From: Lucinisca nassula
Lineage: Eukaryota > Mollusca > Bivalvia > Lucinida > Lucinidae
DNA length: 64,000 bases
NCBI GenBank assembly: GCA_963580285.1
Contig: OY757026.1
Span: 89,936,651-90,000,650, forward strand
Reading direction: 5' to 3'
This document shows positions 42,417 through 53,499 of this stretch, piece by piece. How positions within the stretch are numbered: the stretch's first letter is position 1; each line of letters begins with the position of its first letter. The notes under the pieces were generated by a model, which saw only the letters and a list, made by a program, of their open reading frames with translations, ran no database searches and had not been told where the DNA came from. A program made the translations under genes and the position numbers.

Positions 42417-44815
42417 AGCTCACCTGGAGCTTGCTCTAGCTAAGCTTATGCCGTGGCCTGTTGTCCGTCGTCTGTCGTCCGTCCGTCCGTCGTTAACTTT
42501 CACATTTACGACATCTCCTCCCGAACCGGAAGCTAGATTAAGCTGATACCTGCTGGGAGACATCATGGTCACATGGAGATTAAGATTTCCTAAAATGGTT
42601 CCGTTCGGATTTCCCAGATGGCCGCCATGGCGTCCATCTTTAACTTCTTCAAACGACATCTCCTCCAGCACCAAATGTCGAATCGAGCTGAAACTTGATG
42701 GGAAGCATCGGGGTGACACGGCGATTCAGATTTGCTAAGATCGTTCCGTGCCGATGTCCAAGATCGCCGTCATTATGGCCATCTTGAAATTCTTCAAAAC
42801 GACATCTCCTCCCGAACCAAAAATCGAATTGAGCTGAAACTTGATGGGACGCATCGGAGTGACATGGAGATTCAGATTTACTTTGGTCGGGCCCCTCGGA
42901 GTCTAACTGTTGGTTTTCTTTTGCTCCAGCAATTCTGTTGTTGTATGCTGTCGAGTCCTCAACCTTGTTTCATCTCTGTAGTTTTTTGATTTGTATGTTC
43001 TCGGAGATGTTACACTGATGAGTTAGGAAGCCTTCATGCGGACTAAACTAAAATTTGTGTATACCGCGACAGAGGTAAGGGCGAGGATTATGGCCATGTA
43101 AAATCGATTTAAGCCCCCAGTGGAATTCAATGCACTGACCGTTCGAAGGCGGTTCTTCTGTGGCGGTTTATTTATGTTGTTGTTTGTTGCTACTTGCTGT
43201 GTGTATCACTTGTCTTTTTATTTTGGATGGCCATTTGGCCATTTTGTGGGAAAGTAACTGTCCTTATGGCCATCCTTTGTTTAGGTTTCCATTATGGTCT
43301 GGTCGCTTCATTTTTGTGTTTCGTTCCCTTTGGTGTCTTTTATGGGTGGAGTAAGTTAATTGTATCGATTCCTGATCTTTGTTTTACTTCTACTTTACTA
43401 AAATCGATCCGTTCCGACATCCAATATTGCCGCCATGGCGGCCATCATGGCGGCCATCTTGTAATTCTTCAAACGACATCTCCTGAACCAGTGAAATTTG
43501 ATGGAAGGCATCGGAGTTACATGAAGATTCAGGTTTGCTAAAATCGTTCTGTTCCGATGTCCAAGATGGCCGTCGTCATCTTGAAATTCTTCAAACGACA
43601 TCTCCTCCTGAGCCTAAGGTCGAATTGAGATGAAACTTGAATGGAGGCATCATCGTGACATGGGGATTCAGATTTGATAAGATTGTTCCGTTCCGCTGCC
43701 CATGATAGCCACCATGGTGGCCATCTTGAAATTCTCCAAACGACATCTCTTTCCGAAACAAAGGTCGAATTTAGCTTAAACTTTATTTGCTAAAATCGTT
43801 CTGTTCCGATATCCAAGATGGCTACCATGGCAGCCATCTTGAAATTCTTCAAACGACATCTCCTCGCGAACCAAAAATTGAATTGAGATGAAACTTGATT
43901 GGAGGCATCGGAATGACATGGAGATTCAGATTTGCTAAAATTGTTCTGTTCGGATATCCAAGATGGCCGTCATGGTGGCCATCTTGAAATTCTTCAAATG
44001 ACATCCCTTCCTGAGCCAAAGGCCAAATTGATCTGAAACTTGATGGGAGGCATCGGAGTGACATGGAGATTCAGATTTGCGCAAATCCTTCCGTTAAGGT
44101 ATCCTAGATGGCAGCGACGGTGGCCATCTTGAATTTCTTTAAAAGACATCTCCCAAACCAAAGGTCGAATTGAGCTGAAACTTGATGGGAGGCATGGGGA
44201 TGACATGCAGATTCAGATTTGCTTAAATCGTTCCGATATCCAAACGGCCATCTTGAAATTCTTCAAACGACATCTCCTCCCGGACCAAAGGTCCAGTTGT
44301 GCTGAAACTTGGTGGGAGTCATCAGGATGACATGGACATTCAGATTTGCTGAAATTGTTCCGTTCCGATATCCAAGATGGCCACCATTTCTACATTTTGA
44401 AATTCCTCAAACCATATCTCCTCCCAAACCAGAGGTCTGATCAAACTGAAACTTGATGGGAGGCATCGGGGCGATAGAGAGATTCAGATTTGCTAAAATC
44501 ATTCCATTCCGATAAACTAGATGGTCGCCTTGGTGGCCATCTTGAAATTTTTCTAACGACATATGACGAACCAGAGACTGGATAAGTTGAAACGGCGCTT
44601 CAGATTTGCTAAAATTGTTCTGTTCCGATATCCACGATGGCCACTTTGCCGGCCATCCTGAAATTCTTCAAATGGCATTTCTTCCCGAACCAAGGGTTGG
44701 AGTGAGCTGAAACTTGATGGGAGGCATTAGGGAAATATGGAGATTCAGATTTGTTAAAAGTCTTCTGTTACGATGTCCAAGATGGTTGTGCATGGAGGCC
44801 ATTTGGTCGGTCATA
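42417..44815. repeat. Degenerate tandem repeat with CAAGATGGC motifs, block 1
   Basis: It opens with AGCTCACCTGGAGCTTGCTC and GTCCGTCGTCTGTCGTCCGT, then about a dozen diverged units of roughly 110-150 bp. Each contains TTCTTCAAACGACATCTCCT, TGAAACTTGATGGGAGGCAT, GACATGGAGATTCAGATTTG and CCAAGATGGCCGCCATGG-type palindromes followed by GGCCATCTTGAAATTC. An RT-A copy interrupts it (42880-43398). Several units keep an open minus-strand frame, probably by chance. Confidence 0.8.
42880..43398 (+). mobile_element. RT-A retroelement inserted in the tandem repeat
   Basis: Starts at ACTTTGGTCGGGCCCCTCGG and ends TTTGTTTTACTTCTACTTTA. Repeat sequence resumes with CTAAAATCG, so both ends are visible. 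Confidence 0.82.
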
Positions 44816-44847
44816 TTTGGCCATTACCTCAGTTGGGTGCGTAGCTA

Positions 44848-45335
44848 AATTTAGATTCTAACACAGCGCGCCTATATAGGCAATGGAAAATAACTGTGTT
44901 TTATTCTGCAACAAATCTCAGCTCGGAAGAGCGTGACGAGTGACGTCATTACAATTCCAAATTTATGACGTCACTAGTCGATTTCCTTGACGTTAGACGG
45001 TGTAACGTCATTTTCTCGCATCGAAAACGTAAGAAAAGGATATAAATACATGTGTTTCAGTCGATAATTTTAGCGGGATTTCTTCTAACAACGGCGAAAG
45101 GTTGTGAGATTTTGAAGGAAACAACAACATTATTGCCGATTTTCAGCGTGTTAGAATCGAAATAGATCAGCTCTTGTCTGTGATTTGTTGAGTAATAAAT
45201 CACAGTTTGTCGGTCAGTTGTAAGTAGACAAATCACGCGCGCTACGCGCTTGTGATTTGTCTACTTTACAACTGACCTCCAAACTGTGATTTATTACTCA
45301 ACAAATCACAGCTATAGCTGATCTATTTCTTAAAT
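44848..45335 (+). mobile_element. Foldback element L, copy 1
   Basis: The left part (44848-45160) has TGACGTCA-like sites (GAGTGACGTCATTACAATTC, TTTATGACGTCACTAGTCG) and GACGTTAGACGGTGTAACGT. The right part is a hairpin (45160-45328). Its arms run from AAATAGATCAGCTC through GTGATTTGTTGAGTAATAAA and TCAGTTGTAAGTAGACAAAT, with a GCGCGCTACGCGC turn. An inverted copy occupies 63551-64000. Confidence 0.82.
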
Positions 45336-45428
45336 ATAGCGAAAAAAAGAGAAGTCACTGGATGAGTCCTTAAAATATTAATCTGAATAACAGAGGTATA
45401 CTAAAACGCATACCTCTGAATCTCAATC

Positions 45429-45990
45429 TTACACTGTACGGGTTTTTAACTCCATTGCAGTCTCAGCATTCACCACAGAAGAGGGAAGACTATTCCGATG
45501 GGGAAAAGTTCTAGGAAAAAAGGATTTTTTCAGGGCATCACTATAGAACTGGTACCTATGATATTGTGAGTTGTTTACTTTTGATGCCCTTGTTCGAGTT
45601 GAAAGTGTCACAGGGGCCAAGTATGTGTCTTTATAAATGGCCACTGTACCTGAATGTATCTTATAGAAGAAGGTTAAAGAAGACTGCTCACGACGGGCCT
45701 CTAGGGACGGCCATTCTAGTTTGTTCAAGATGTCACCGACGCTACTTCTATTGCGTTATCATCGGCAGGTCCATCGAGCAGCTGTCCTCTGCACCTTCTC
45801 CACCTGCTGAATCTGAGTTTTAACATAGGGATGCCAAATGGGTGATGCCTATTTAAGTTGAGGGCGAATCAATGCAAGTTACGTCTAAGTCCTAAAGTCC
45901 TAGTTGCTTTTGATGTTCTCTCTGAAATGTGTTGACCCCAATCAAGATCACCAGTGATTTCGATAACAAGGTATTCGGCGAATCAAGCTG
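45429..45990 (-). pseudogene. LINE RT C-terminal fragment
   Basis: Minus strand, two frames. The right part reads TGDLDWGQHISERTSKATRT-like residues. The left part (45728-45429) reads NKLEWPSLEARREQSSLTFF and SFFPRTFPHRNSLPSSVVNA, the conserved end of many CR1/jockey-type LINE ORF2 proteins (W..L..RR....FYKI, SFFPRT..WNSLP). Frameshifts and stops; dead. Confidence 0.78.
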
Positions 45991-46510
45991 AAACTTGATA
46001 GACGACATTGGCGCGACATGGAAATTCGGATTTGCTAAAATTATTTCATTCCGATGTACCTGATGGCCACCATGGCGGCCATCTTTAAATTCTTCAAACT
46101 ACATTTCCTACTAAACCAAAGATTGGGTGAAGCTGAAATTTGATTGGAGTCGTTGGGGTAAATGGAGATTCAGAATTGCTGAAATTATTTTGTTCTGTTA
46201 TTTGAGAACACTTCCATGTTGGCCAGCTTGAAAATCTTCAAACCATATCGAGTTGAATTGAGCCGAAACTTGGTGGAAGGCATTGGGGTGACATGGGGAT
46301 TCAGACTTCTTAGTACTATTCAGTTCTGATACCCCAGATGACTGCCGTGTTGGCCATCTTGAAAATCGTCAAACCACATCTGCTACCGAATGCATTGAGT
46401 TAAAATTGGTGGGAGGCATTTGGGTGACATTGGAGATTCAGAATTGCTGTAATTGTGCATTTTGATATCCGAGATGGCAGCCATCCTGAAATTCTTCAAA
46501 GCACCTGCAT
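45991..46510. repeat. Degenerate tandem repeat with CAAGATGGC motifs, block 2
   Basis: It continues the 42417-44815 repeat after the two insertions: ATGGCCACCATGGCGGCCAT, TTGAAAATCTTCAAACCATA and similar words. The units are more diverged and end near 46505. Confidence 0.65.
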
Positions 46511-47088
46511 AGTAATTGTATATAAGATTTACAGGGATGGGCAGCTGAGGAGTAGTCAGTATGTCAAACTCGCTGAGTGCACAAGAAGATATGGTATTGT
46601 GGCCTTCTTGGCAAGCGGACATACACACCATAGCATTTGTAGTCACATGATTGATTGACTTGATTTACTTCTTTGATAACAGAACATGCCATACACTACC
46701 ACTCTGCATCAACATTATCTCTTATTGAATCCTAATTCAGATTAAGCTGTTCAGAAACTTAATCAGAAGCATCAAGATAACGTGCAGATTCATAATTGCT
46801 AAAGTCAATGTGATAAAGTGGTCACCAAGGCACAAGGTAATACATGATCAGCCTCACCCACTTCGGCCTCTAGTGCTTAGTTTATACTAATTTATTATGG
46901 TTCGATTGCGACGAAAGCACATAGCTTATTGAATTGCTATCGAACACTCATTCCGGATGTTATCACGCCCGCGCGCGCGCGAGAGAGAGAGAACGAGTCA
47001 GTGATTTTTACACCACTGCTACCCATTTACACCTAGGTCGAGTGAGGCATTGTCATAACGTGTCTTGCCAAAGAACGACCTTCGACTC
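46511..47088. other. Mostly unassigned, with a (CG)n(GA)n tract
   Basis: CGCGCGCGCG then AGAGAGAGAG at about 46971-46992. Otherwise nothing recognised. Confidence 0.4.
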
Positions 47089-47160
47089 CGGTGGCCGGGT
47101 CCGAACCCACAACCTTTCGGTCATAAGTCGAACGCGCTAACCACCGAGCCATCGAGGCTG
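47010..47160 (-). mobile_element. tRNA-headed SINE fragment
   Basis: Minus orientation: CTCGATGGCTCGGTGGTTAG (A box) and GGGTTCGGACCC (B box) at about 47160-47090, followed by body sequence. No target duplication seen, so boundaries are approximate. Confidence 0.6.
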
Positions 47161-47620
47161 ATTGAGACACCCCCTGCAGCAAAAGTCTGTTCAATCCAAC
47201 CTTAAATTTAGAAATTAATTGATAGTGTTGGCGATAAAACTTAGAGAAAATACTTTCCGAAGTTTATGTTATCGATATCTCTGATGTAGCAGTTTAGCAG
47301 TTTAACTTTTATTCCGAGTGTTAAAATCAGTGACATGACCTGACACTCTTGCAGAACGAATAAGCTGCGAAATATAAACACCGTACGATTGCGAACGAGG
47401 AGTATCACCATCTAAAAATGGGCAGTTAACTATATTAAAATCAAAATGATCGCGCTTATCATAAATTTTAGTTGAAACAAAACCATTGTAAATATTCAAA
47501 TGCAAATCCGAAAACAGAGCTTCGAAATCTACATTATTGGCTTTGTTTAACTGCAGCTCAGATGGATAAATTTGATTGACCATATTTCTTCAAAGTAAGA
47601 GTTGTCAATGTTTCAAAGAT
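47161..47620 (-). pseudogene. RT-A reverse-transcriptase fragment
   Basis: Minus strand, one clean frame from 47583 to 47302: MVNQIYPSELQLNKANN, then GFVSTKIYDKRDHFDFNIVN, CPFLDGDTPRSQSYGVYISQ and VTDFNTRNKS. This is the best-preserved stretch of the region after the YLDD motif and shows what the intact family protein looks like there. Confidence 0.75.
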
Positions 47621-47689
47621 CATCTAAATATCTTAGAAGCATCATGCAGCCCATCTATTTCTTCACGCCCCATTATAGAGAATACTGGA

Positions 47690-47965
47690 GTTTACAGAGG
47701 CTGCACGATGCTTCCACGCAGAGCTGAATCTGACCAACACGAGTACTGGTATACCGCTTAGAGGATCTAAGCCTGCCTAGGTAAAGAGGTGCGAGTCGGC
47801 CCGTTTATGCTTATAAACCCTATTGGTTTCATTGGACGGCAGGGCTTGCGATGTCACTTCATCTCAATGTCCGGTAAAAGTCCCACAAAATTGTAAGCAA
47901 TGTCTCCAAAATGACCTTTATAGTGTTGACGGGGACGTTAAACATCAACTCAAACAAACAAATTC
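47690..47965 (-). repeat. Interspersed repeat C (SINE-like)
   Basis: GGAGTTTACAGAGGCTGCAC and GAGCTGAATCTGACCAACAC to GGGACGTTAAACATCAACTC and CAAACAAATT. Confidence 0.65.
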
Positions 47966-48021
47966 TCTAAAAAGTATAAAGTGGCGTATAGATGGGTGTT
48001 CATTACACGAACTTGTTAGGG

Positions 48022-48245
48022 TAATTATTCGCCCCCACCCATCGGGGCCTAGATAAATAGGTTGGGGTGCAAGATGAAGTCGGACCGTCGACGAATATAC
48101 ATGTAAACTATGCTGGTTTCATTGGGCGGCAGAGCTTGTAATTTCATCTCAGTGTCGGATAAATGTCCCACAAAATACGAAGAAGTGTCTCCAAAATGAC
48201 CTAAACGGTGTTGACGGGGACGTTAAACTTCAAATCAAACAAAAT
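48022..48245 (-). repeat. Interspersed repeat C (SINE-like)
   Basis: ATTATTCGCCCCCACCCATC to GGGACGTTAAACTTCAAATC and AAACAAAATAAA. Adjacent to the previous copy, with internal deletions. Confidence 0.65.
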
Positions 48246-48749
48246 AAACGTAATGATAATCTGTAAAGCTTAAGGAATTTTAAGCGCACAGCCGTATTCG
48301 TCTGAGAATCTTACAATAATTTCGACCAATTCTGAAGATGTAAACTGACAAATACAGTATGTTTAAGATTCCTTCAAGGAGAATGCCAAAATGCAAGATG
48401 TATTCTCTACGACGGTGAACAAAACAGGAAGACATGCCAACTCCTGATTGGATAACAGTCTCGCCCTATCATTCCAATACACACGTCTTATCAAACTGCG
48501 AAGGACATAGACCATCTGTTGAATATTAAGCCAAACTTGCACTTGACGGCACGTGCGGCCAGAGAAGACTTAGATCTGTCTGCGCAGACTGATCTGAGTC
48601 ATCACTGTTTACAAGAGACTTCTGTAGATGTGCTCTCTAGAGAGCCGCACGGGAATAAACTAAACAAACGTCGTGGCTACATAAATCTGATTTGAAACCC
48701 TGCTGGCTGCACGTGTCATATTGCAGGTTTTGCTATGCCCAGGGTCATG

Positions 48750-48757
48750 TATATAAA
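48750..48757 (+). promoter_or_regulatory. Candidate TATA box
   Basis: TATATAAA, 90 bp upstream of the signal-peptide ATG. A TCAGTCT initiator-like word follows about 40 bp downstream (48793-48799). Position and sequence fit a Pol II core promoter; not proven. Confidence 0.5.
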
Positions 48758-48839
48758 AACGCCTTATCTTGTCTCGACATTAAAAACCATCAGTCAGTCT
48801 CATCTTGCTATTACACCGAAAAGAGTTAAAAAAACCAAG

Positions 48840-48900
48840 ATGTGGACAAAAATGTTTCTTTTTTTGTCGTTGATGTTGGTCAACATTCTTGTCACTGAAA
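48840..48900 (+). CDS. First coding exon of a secreted peptide gene (signal peptide)
   Basis: The ATG (ACCAAGATG) is followed by 20 codons: Met, a short polar start with two lysines, a hydrophobic core (FLFLSLMLVNIL) and a Thr-Glu end. This is a textbook signal peptide. Codon 21 is cut after its first base by a consensus donor GTAAGT (48901-48906), so the intron is phase 1. A TATA-like box lies 90 bp upstream. The surroundings are all repeats, but this exon matches none of them. A phase-compatible exon with strong splice sites lies at 63431. I infer a small secreted peptide, perhaps defence- or hormone-like. The mature part is outside the window, so no family can be named. Confidence 0.62.
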
Positions 48901-49230
48901 GTAAGTTTACTTTTTTATAGGATAGATTTCTAGGCAACATCATTCTCGGCGCCTCATTCTCTACATCAGGTTCTTGGTTTGAGCATTCTTTACCTAAAAG
49001 ATTTTTCTGATTTTCTTAACATTTCGTAATATAATGTATAACCACTGAAGCTATCTGAAAAAGTTGTTCTTCTAAACTGTTCAAAAATCTTAACTCGTAT
49101 GTTAAAGTTGAAAATACTGAATTCGCAATTTCGCTGTGAAATGTGCCTTTCGGATGAAAATGTTCAGATATTTTCGTTTTGAAATGCAAACTCAAACTGT
49201 CAATTAAATCAAATAAATGTAAAAAAGGAA
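48901..49230. other. Intron 1 start, unassigned
   Basis: GTAAGT donor at 48901, then AT-rich intronic sequence without recognised repeats. Confidence 0.45.
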
Positions 49231-49231
49231 G

Positions 49232-49440
49232 TAGATCTCTATTTGCTTATATTGGTGTTTTCGTCCCCATCAGCACTACTTAAGTCATTCTGGAGACGTT
49301 GCTTCAATTTTTGTGCGACTTTGCCCAACATTGATATGAAAAGCTATCTGAAGCCCTACCGACCAAAGGATCCGACTTGCACCATTTTTCCTGGGCAGGA
49401 CCTTCTAAGCGGTTTACCAGTACTCAGGTTTGGTCGTTTT
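49232..49440 (+). repeat. Interspersed repeat C (SINE-like)
   Basis: TCTATTTGCTTATATTGGTG leads into the diverged body CTGGAGACGTTGCTTCAATT and ends near CAGTACTCAGGTTTGGTCG, where RT-A coding debris starts. Confidence 0.55.
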
Positions 49441-49822
49441 GTTATGAAAGAGACTTCAAGATATCCCTTTCCGTTGAAAACCAGTCTGAAATCATTGAAG
49501 CCTTTTGCTCGACTTCTAGATATTTGGATGACTTATTAAATATTGACAATACCTATTTCGATGGTTTGATTAGTCAAATTTACCCCCCCCCCCCTCCCCC
49601 CAAAAAAGCTTCTGTTAAATAAAGATAAGTGCGATGATTTTGATTTTGAGATTGAAAATTTTCCTTTCTTGGATGGTGATGTTCCTCGTGCGGCATCCTC
49701 TGGCGTTTAATATATTTCGCAATTAATTGGATTTGCCAGATCATTTTGTCATGTAACTGACTTCAACACTCGTAAAAAAATATTAACCGCTAAACTTCTT
49801 AATCAGGGTTATCGGTATCATA
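49441..49822 (+). pseudogene. RT-A reverse-transcriptase fragment with YLDD
   Basis: Plus strand: CYERDFKISLSVENQSEIIE, AFCSTSRYLDDLLNIDNTYF and DGLISQIYP, then a C-run frameshift and LDGDVPRAASS-like sequence, ending at AATCAGGGTTATCGGTAT. The YLDD catalytic motif is intact. It joins directly to a minus-strand RT-A copy at 49824. Confidence 0.75.
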
Positions 49823-49823
49823 G

Positions 49824-50590
49824 AAGTGAAGGCAATGATCAGGAAGCGAAACAATTAACTCACAGCTCCCATCAGAGACACCAAAGGGAAAAACAACCAT
49901 GAAATAACTAGGACCTAATGCAAACACCAATAGCGGAAGGCCAAAAGGACAGTTACATTTCCACAAAATTGCCAATTGGCTATCCAAGACAAAAACACAC
50001 AAGCGATACACACACTCAAAGACAAACCATAACAAAAAAATAAACCGCAACAGGAGAACCGCCTTGGATCGGTAAGTGAAACGAATTCCACTGCGGGGGC
50101 TTAAATCTATTTTACGCGGCCGCAATCCTCTCCCTTACTTCCGTCGCAGTTTAGACAAATAATTTGTTCAGTCCGCATGAAGGCCTCCTAGCTCATCAGT
50201 GCAACATCTCCGAGAACACAAAAATCAAACAACCAAAGAGGTGAAACAACAGTGAGGACTCTACAGCAAGAAACCACTGGAATGCTGGAGCAAAAGAAAT
50301 CTAAAAGCTAGACTCCGAATGGCCCAACCAGAGACAGAGCATCAGGCACCAACAAACATTACATAAACTTAAATTCTCTCTTATTCTCAGTAAGCCTTTA
50401 AGCTGGAACCGCCATAGAATCTGAAGCCTGTCCCACCGGTGTGCAATTAAAGAGGGATCAAAGCCATTTCTAGATTTCATAGACGTCATTCCGATTTAAT
50501 TTCAAAATTCAGTGTTAGACTTAAATCTCTTCTGCAATAAGGCCTATCGGAGCCCTAATTTTATGATGACAGTACATAAATTCAGAAAAA
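49824..50590 (-). mobile_element. RT-A retroelement copy
   Basis: From the 3' terminus (ATAGAAGTGAAGGCAATGAT) through CCGCCTTGGATCGGTAAG to RT C-terminal debris near 50590. The 3' end abuts the truncated plus-strand RT fragment without spacer, so it probably inserted into it. Confidence 0.72.
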
Positions 50591-50597
50591 AAATATA

Positions 50598-50752
50598 TTG
50601 TTTGTTTATTTGTTTTAGGTTTAACGTCCCCGTCAACACTGTATAGATCATTTTGGAGAAGTTGCTTCCAAATATGTGGGATATTTACCCGACACTGAGA
50701 TCAAATGACATCTCATGCCCTGTCGCCATATGAAATCAATAGTGTTTATAGT
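50598..50752 (+). repeat. Interspersed repeat C (SINE-like), fragment
   Basis: TTGTTTGTTTATTTGTTTTA, GGTTTAACGTCCCCGTCAAC to AATAGTGTTTATA, then RT-A sequence. Confidence 0.6.
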
Positions 50753-51782
50753 AAGGGCGAGGATTGTGGTCACGTAAAATCGATTTAAACCCCCCAGTGG
50801 AATTCGTTTCCGCTGACTGTTCCAAGGCGGTTCTTCTGTCGCGTTTTTTTTTTTTTTTTTTTTTTTGTTATGTTTGTCTTTGGGTGTTTGTGTCGCTTAT
50901 ATTATTTTATTTTGGATAGCCTTTGGGCCATTTTGTGGGAAAGTAACTGTCCTTTTGGCTTTCCGCTCTTGATGTTTCCATTGGGGTCTGTTCTTTCATT
51001 ATCCCCACGTTTTTTAAAAAAGTGGGGATATTGCAATCGCCTCCGTCTGTCTGTCTGTCCGTCTGTCCGTCTGTCTGTCCGGCTATCTCCTCCTAAACCG
51101 TTAGCCGGAATTCAACCAAATTTGGTATGCGAGTTGCTTACATGAATGGCTTGCGCAAGAGCACATTTTTTTTTGTCCCCGCCCCCAGGGGCCCTGGGGA
51201 GGGGTCAAAAGGTCAAATATCAATAAATTCAATTACAAAGTCATTTTTGAAGATTTTGATGCCAAACTTTGCACATGTACTTAGTTATGAAAAAAGTAAA
51301 ACATATTGAACGGGATTTTGGCTGTGACCCCTAGGTCACGCCCTGGGGGTCGGACTTGGGGGGGGGGAGGTCGGGGGTCAAAATTAAAGTTTTTCAGAAC
51401 ATAGTCATGTTGCATATCTATGCGAAGGGGATAATGGGTAGAATAAACTACAAGTAAAATTTTGACCCTGGGGTCAGATTGGGGCCCTGGGAGAGGGGTC
51501 AAAGGGTCAAAATTTAAGTTTTTTGGAACATAGTCATGTGGCATATGAAATTGAAGGGCATGATTAGTAGAATATAATACAGGTAATATTTTGACCATGG
51601 AGTCAAATTAGGGCCCAGGGTGAGGGGTTTTCGGTACTTGGCCCCTCTGTAGAAAACGTGGGGATTTGCGATGGCGCGCCATCGACAGTATTCTAGTGTT
51701 TGTGTTTCTTTCCCTTTGGTGTTTCTGATGGGAGCTGTGGGTTAATTGTATCGATTCCTGATCATTGCCTCCACTTCTATTT
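50753..51782 (+). mobile_element. RT-A retroelement copy split by element M
   Basis: Left part 50753-50999 (GTAAGGGCGAGGATTGTGG to GTCTGTTCTTTCAT, with a T-run at 50846-50866). Right part 51693-51782 (TGTTTGTGTTTCTTTCCCTT to TTGCCTCCACTTCTATTTTT). The two halves join exactly to give the usual RT-A sequence. Confidence 0.8.
51000..51692 (+). mobile_element. Element M: terminal hairpin, GTCT/GTCC run, non-coding body
   Basis: It starts TATCCCCACG-TTTTTTAAAAAAG-TGGGGATA, a perfect terminal hairpin, then GCCTCCGTCTGTCTGTCTGT and TATCTCCTCCTAAACCGTTA. The body has repeated GGGTCAAA blocks of about 110-130 bp. It ends AAAACGTGGGGATTTGCGAT near GTATTCTAG. It has no reading frame with support. Its entry into RT-A fixes both ends approximately. 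Confidence 0.75.
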
Positions 51783-51784
51783 TT

Positions 51785-51838
51785 TATAAGCATGGGCGGT
51801 CCGACTCGCACCGCTTTGGCTGGGCAGGCTGTGATTGT
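51785..51838 (+). repeat. Interspersed repeat C, short fragment
   Basis: TATAAGCATGGGCGGTCCGA to TGGCTGGGCAGGCTGTG. Confidence 0.55.
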
Positions 51839-52128
51839 TGCTATCCTGCTGCTAGTCATATTATTACCGGCAATTTAAAAATTATTTCTGATTCTAGGAT
51901 ACGAAATATAATTTCTAAAGGACCGAAATATCGATTGCCTTCAAAAATTGATTTCAATAAGTGTAGAGATGAAATCGCTGCTGCCTTGAATGAATTTGGT
52001 AATCGATGGTGTAAACGAGAGTATGTTGAGCATAAAGCTCTCAAAGAATGGAAACTGAGCATTCTGAAACTAGTGAACAAACGCATTTCTTTCTTCTCTC
52101 AAAATACGAACTTATTACCTCCTAAATA
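51838..52128 (+). pseudogene. RT-A related, N-terminal coding fragment
   Basis: One open frame to a stop at 52127: HIITGNLKIISDSRIRNIIS, then GPKYRLPSKIDFNKCRDEIA and WCKREYVEHKALKEWKLSIL. I place this upstream of the RT domain of the same kind of retroelement from its character (basic, no RT motifs) and its location among RT-A debris. That link is an inference. Confidence 0.5.
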
Positions 52129-52129
52129 G

Positions 52130-52668
52130 AAGTGGAGGTAATGATCAGGAATCGATACAATAAACCCACAGCTCCCATCAGAGACACCAAAGGGAAAGAA
52201 ACACAAACATGAAACAATAGACACCAACGGAAACATCAATAGCGGAAAGCCAAAAGGACAGACGCCCTGCCACAAAACGGTCAACAGGCTACTCAAAATA
52301 AAATAATATAAGCGACGCCACACAAACACCCAAAGACAAACCATAACAAAAATAAACCGCGACAGAAGTACCGCGTTGGAACGGTCAGCGGAAAACAATT
52401 CCACTGGTGGGTGGGGGTGGGGGGGGTAAATCGATTTGACGTGGCCACAATCCTCACTCTTCCTTCCGTCGCGATTAAGACAAATAATTTGTTCAGTCCG
52501 CATGAAGGCCTCTTAACTTATCAGTGCAACGTCTCCGTGAACACAAAAATCAAACAACCACAGAGATGAAACAACGGTGGGGACTCGACAGCAAGAAACC
52601 ACTGAAATGCTGGAGCAAAAGAAAACCAACAGTTATGCTCCTATGGGCCCGACCAGAGACAGAGCATT
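52130..52668 (-). mobile_element. RT-A retroelement, 3' region
   Basis: From the reversed 3' terminus (ATAGAAGTGGAGGTAATGAT) to CCGACCAGAGACAGAGCATT, including the G-rich GGGTGGGGGTGGGGGGGG run near 52410. Confidence 0.8.
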
Positions 52669-52671
52669 AAG

Positions 52672-52772
52672 TATAAGCCTGTCCAGGAAAAGTGTGGATA
52701 GGTAAACAGACCGGCTCAAAAATGACCTAAAATAGTGTTGACTGGGCCGTTAAACTCCAAAACAAACAAACT
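52672..52772 (-). repeat. Interspersed repeat C, fragment
   Basis: AAGCCTGTCCAGGAAAAGTG, then an internal deletion and GGGCCGTTAAACTCCAAAAC plus AAACAAAC. Confidence 0.55.
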
Positions 52773-52775
52773 ATG

Positions 52776-53492
52776 GTTGTTTGATTTTTTTCTTCTCCAA
52801 TGTTGCACTGATGATTTACTAGGGTTTCATGCGGACTGAAGAAAAGTTTTGTCTAAATCGCGACGGAAGTAAGGACGAGGATTGCAGCTGCGTAAAATCG
52901 ATTTAAGCCCCCCAGTGGAAATCGTTTCACTGACGGTTCCAAGGCGGTTATTATTAGTATGGTTCGTCTTCTGCGTGTGTGTATCGTTTATATTACAGTC
53001 GAACCTCAATGGCTCGAACACCTTTTGGACCTCAAAAATCTGTTGGAGTCAGGGGTAGTTCGAGCCACTGAGAGATACTGCCAGGAGGTATACAATATAC
53101 TTTTGGATATCTTTTCGGTTTTTGTAATGAAAATGTATGCTGTATGTACTCATTAGAATCGCCTCATCGAGGCGATTCTAATGAGTACACACAGCAAAAG
53201 ACGAAAATATTCTAAATTATCCCCTCGATTTCTTATGTCGAGGATTTCCGTAGGGGCTCAAGAACGGGTTCGACTCAGCCATGGTAAACGAGCCATCGGT
53301 GTTCGAGCCATCGAAGTTCTACTGTATTTTGTTTGAATAGCCAATTGGCCATTTTGTGGGAAAGTAACTGTCCTTTTGATGTTTCCATTAGTGTCTAGTT
53401 ATTTCGTGTCTGTGTTTCTTTTTCCTTTGGTGTCACTGATGGGAGCTTTGGGTTAATTGTATCGATTCCTGATCAATGCCTCCACTTCTTTT
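52776..53492 (+). mobile_element. RT-A retroelement copy with nested MITE G
   Basis: 52776-52995 (GTTTGATTTTTTTCTTCTCC to TATCGTTTATATTA) and 53327-53492 (TTTTGTTTGAATAGCCAATT to GCCTCCACTTCTTTT). Removing the MITE and one TA restores the normal RT-A word. Confidence 0.82.
52996..53324. mobile_element. TA-flanked MITE, family G, copy 3
   Basis: CAGTCGAACCTCAATGGCTC to the partner ending CATCGAAGTTCTACTG, TA at 52994-52995 and 53325-53326. The central hairpin at 53139-53195 has one short-arm mismatch. The host RT-A sequence proves the TA target duplication. Confidence 0.93.
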
Positions 53493-53499
53493 AAATACT

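Noticed and set aside
42420..44206. Minus-strand frames with repeated MSFEE...GHLGYPN peptides as a repeat protein
   Set aside because: They follow from the tandem DNA repeat. Frames break between units and no start, splice or codon-bias support exists.
48735..48839. Upstream in-frame ATG at 48735 as the start of the signal-peptide exon
   Set aside because: It lies before the TATA-like box and would bury the hydrophobic core 35 residues in.
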